Assembly: GCA_002389045.1 (NCBI GenBank)
Contig: DGNS01000015.1
Location: 121,991-185,990 of the forward strand
DNA from: Thiotrichaceae bacterium UBA4486
Lineage (GTDB): Bacteria; Pseudomonadota; Gammaproteobacteria; Eutrophobiales; Eutrophobiaceae
Direction of reading: 5' to 3'
DNA: 64,000 bases
A program made the translations under genes and the position numbers. The notes beneath the pieces are model-generated. The model was not told the DNA's origin. It worked only from the letters and a program-made list of their open reading frames with translations, and did not search any database. Positions 63,933 to 64,000 of the stretch are shown here, in pieces; the stretch's first letter is position 1; the number at the start of each line of letters is the position of its first letter.

Positions 63933-63968
63933 TACTGACAGGTGTCTGACTTTAGTCTGACACCGTAC
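63932..63968. repeat. Hairpin repeat directly behind ppx
   Basis: GTACTGACAGGTGTCTGAC pairs imperfectly with GTCTGACACCGTAC (63955-63968) around TTTA. The inner stem GGTGTC/GACACC (63941-63946 with 63959-63964) is perfect. It begins at the last base of the ppx stop. It resembles REP-type hairpins and could be a terminator or a dispersed repeat. Confidence 0.6.
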
Positions 63969-64000
63969 TAGAATTTAATAGGGCCGGAGTGGTTTAAATT

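Overview
The window reads as a chromosomal segment of a Gammaproteobacterium, most likely close to the Chromatiales or similar chemolithoautotrophic lineages. The basis is gene order: the leftward run cutA-dsbD-tlpA-aroQ-accB-accC-prmA-DUF3426-dusB-fis-purH-purD, the hemCDXY cluster, gshB next to tonB, and msbA. A class I phosphoribulokinase gene suggests a Calvin cycle, and a PEP-CTERM protein points to an exosortase system elsewhere in the genome. Species assignment is inference. Nearly all sequence is coding on one strand or the other.

Layout. 1-7.4 kb: the C-terminal part of a DUF2126 amidoligase-type protein, a polyphosphate:AMP phosphotransferase, a PEP-CTERM protein with a candidate sigma-54 promoter, then an alpha-E protein and a circularly permuted ATP-grasp protein on the other strand. 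DUF2126, alpha-E and ATP-grasp form a known predicted peptide-modification set. 7.5-14.5 kb: an AT-richer accessory stretch with an MFS permease, a VTT membrane domain fused to a disulfide oxidoreductase, a DUF547 lipid- or envelope-type protein with a frameshifted small membrane gene behind it, an ECF sigma/anti-sigma pair, and a tRNA-Arg(CCG) next to a duplicated hairpin unit. 14.5-20 kb: a double-haem cytochrome c5-type protein, an orphan TRAP binding lipoprotein, and a UvrD helicase split by a 358-residue intein. 20-26.4 kb: pmbA, the MoxR-DUF58-TgpA operon and a diguanylate cyclase. 26.4-32.9 kb: a UbiA-type prenyltransferase, DUF2784, a response regulator, msbA, phosphoribulokinase, a ParA ATPase and a 2Fe-2S flavin reductase. 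33-37 kb: hemC-hemD-hemX-hemY. 37-45 kb: gshB, tonB, ilvA, rpiA, dtd, hemF, hisB, hisH and an HU-type protein. 45-57 kb: the large leftward housekeeping run. 57-64 kb: fxsA, trmH, a Nudix hydrolase, a peptidase E homologue, djlA, a methyltransferase, sixA and ppx.

The most unusual signal is not a protein. Short-unit tandem repeats (CAGATNN heptamers, TRGTGAA heptamers, and a CGCAAAGACGC-type unit) sit directly at stop codons. They are always in the sense orientation of the gene that has just ended, and they often meet an inverted array coming from the neighbouring gene. In dtd, hemF and the TRAP gene the stop codon itself lies inside a repeat unit. Other points of interest are the intein, the tRNA-linked duplicated hairpin with compensatory stem changes, the missing standard start codon of hemD, and the split his operon.
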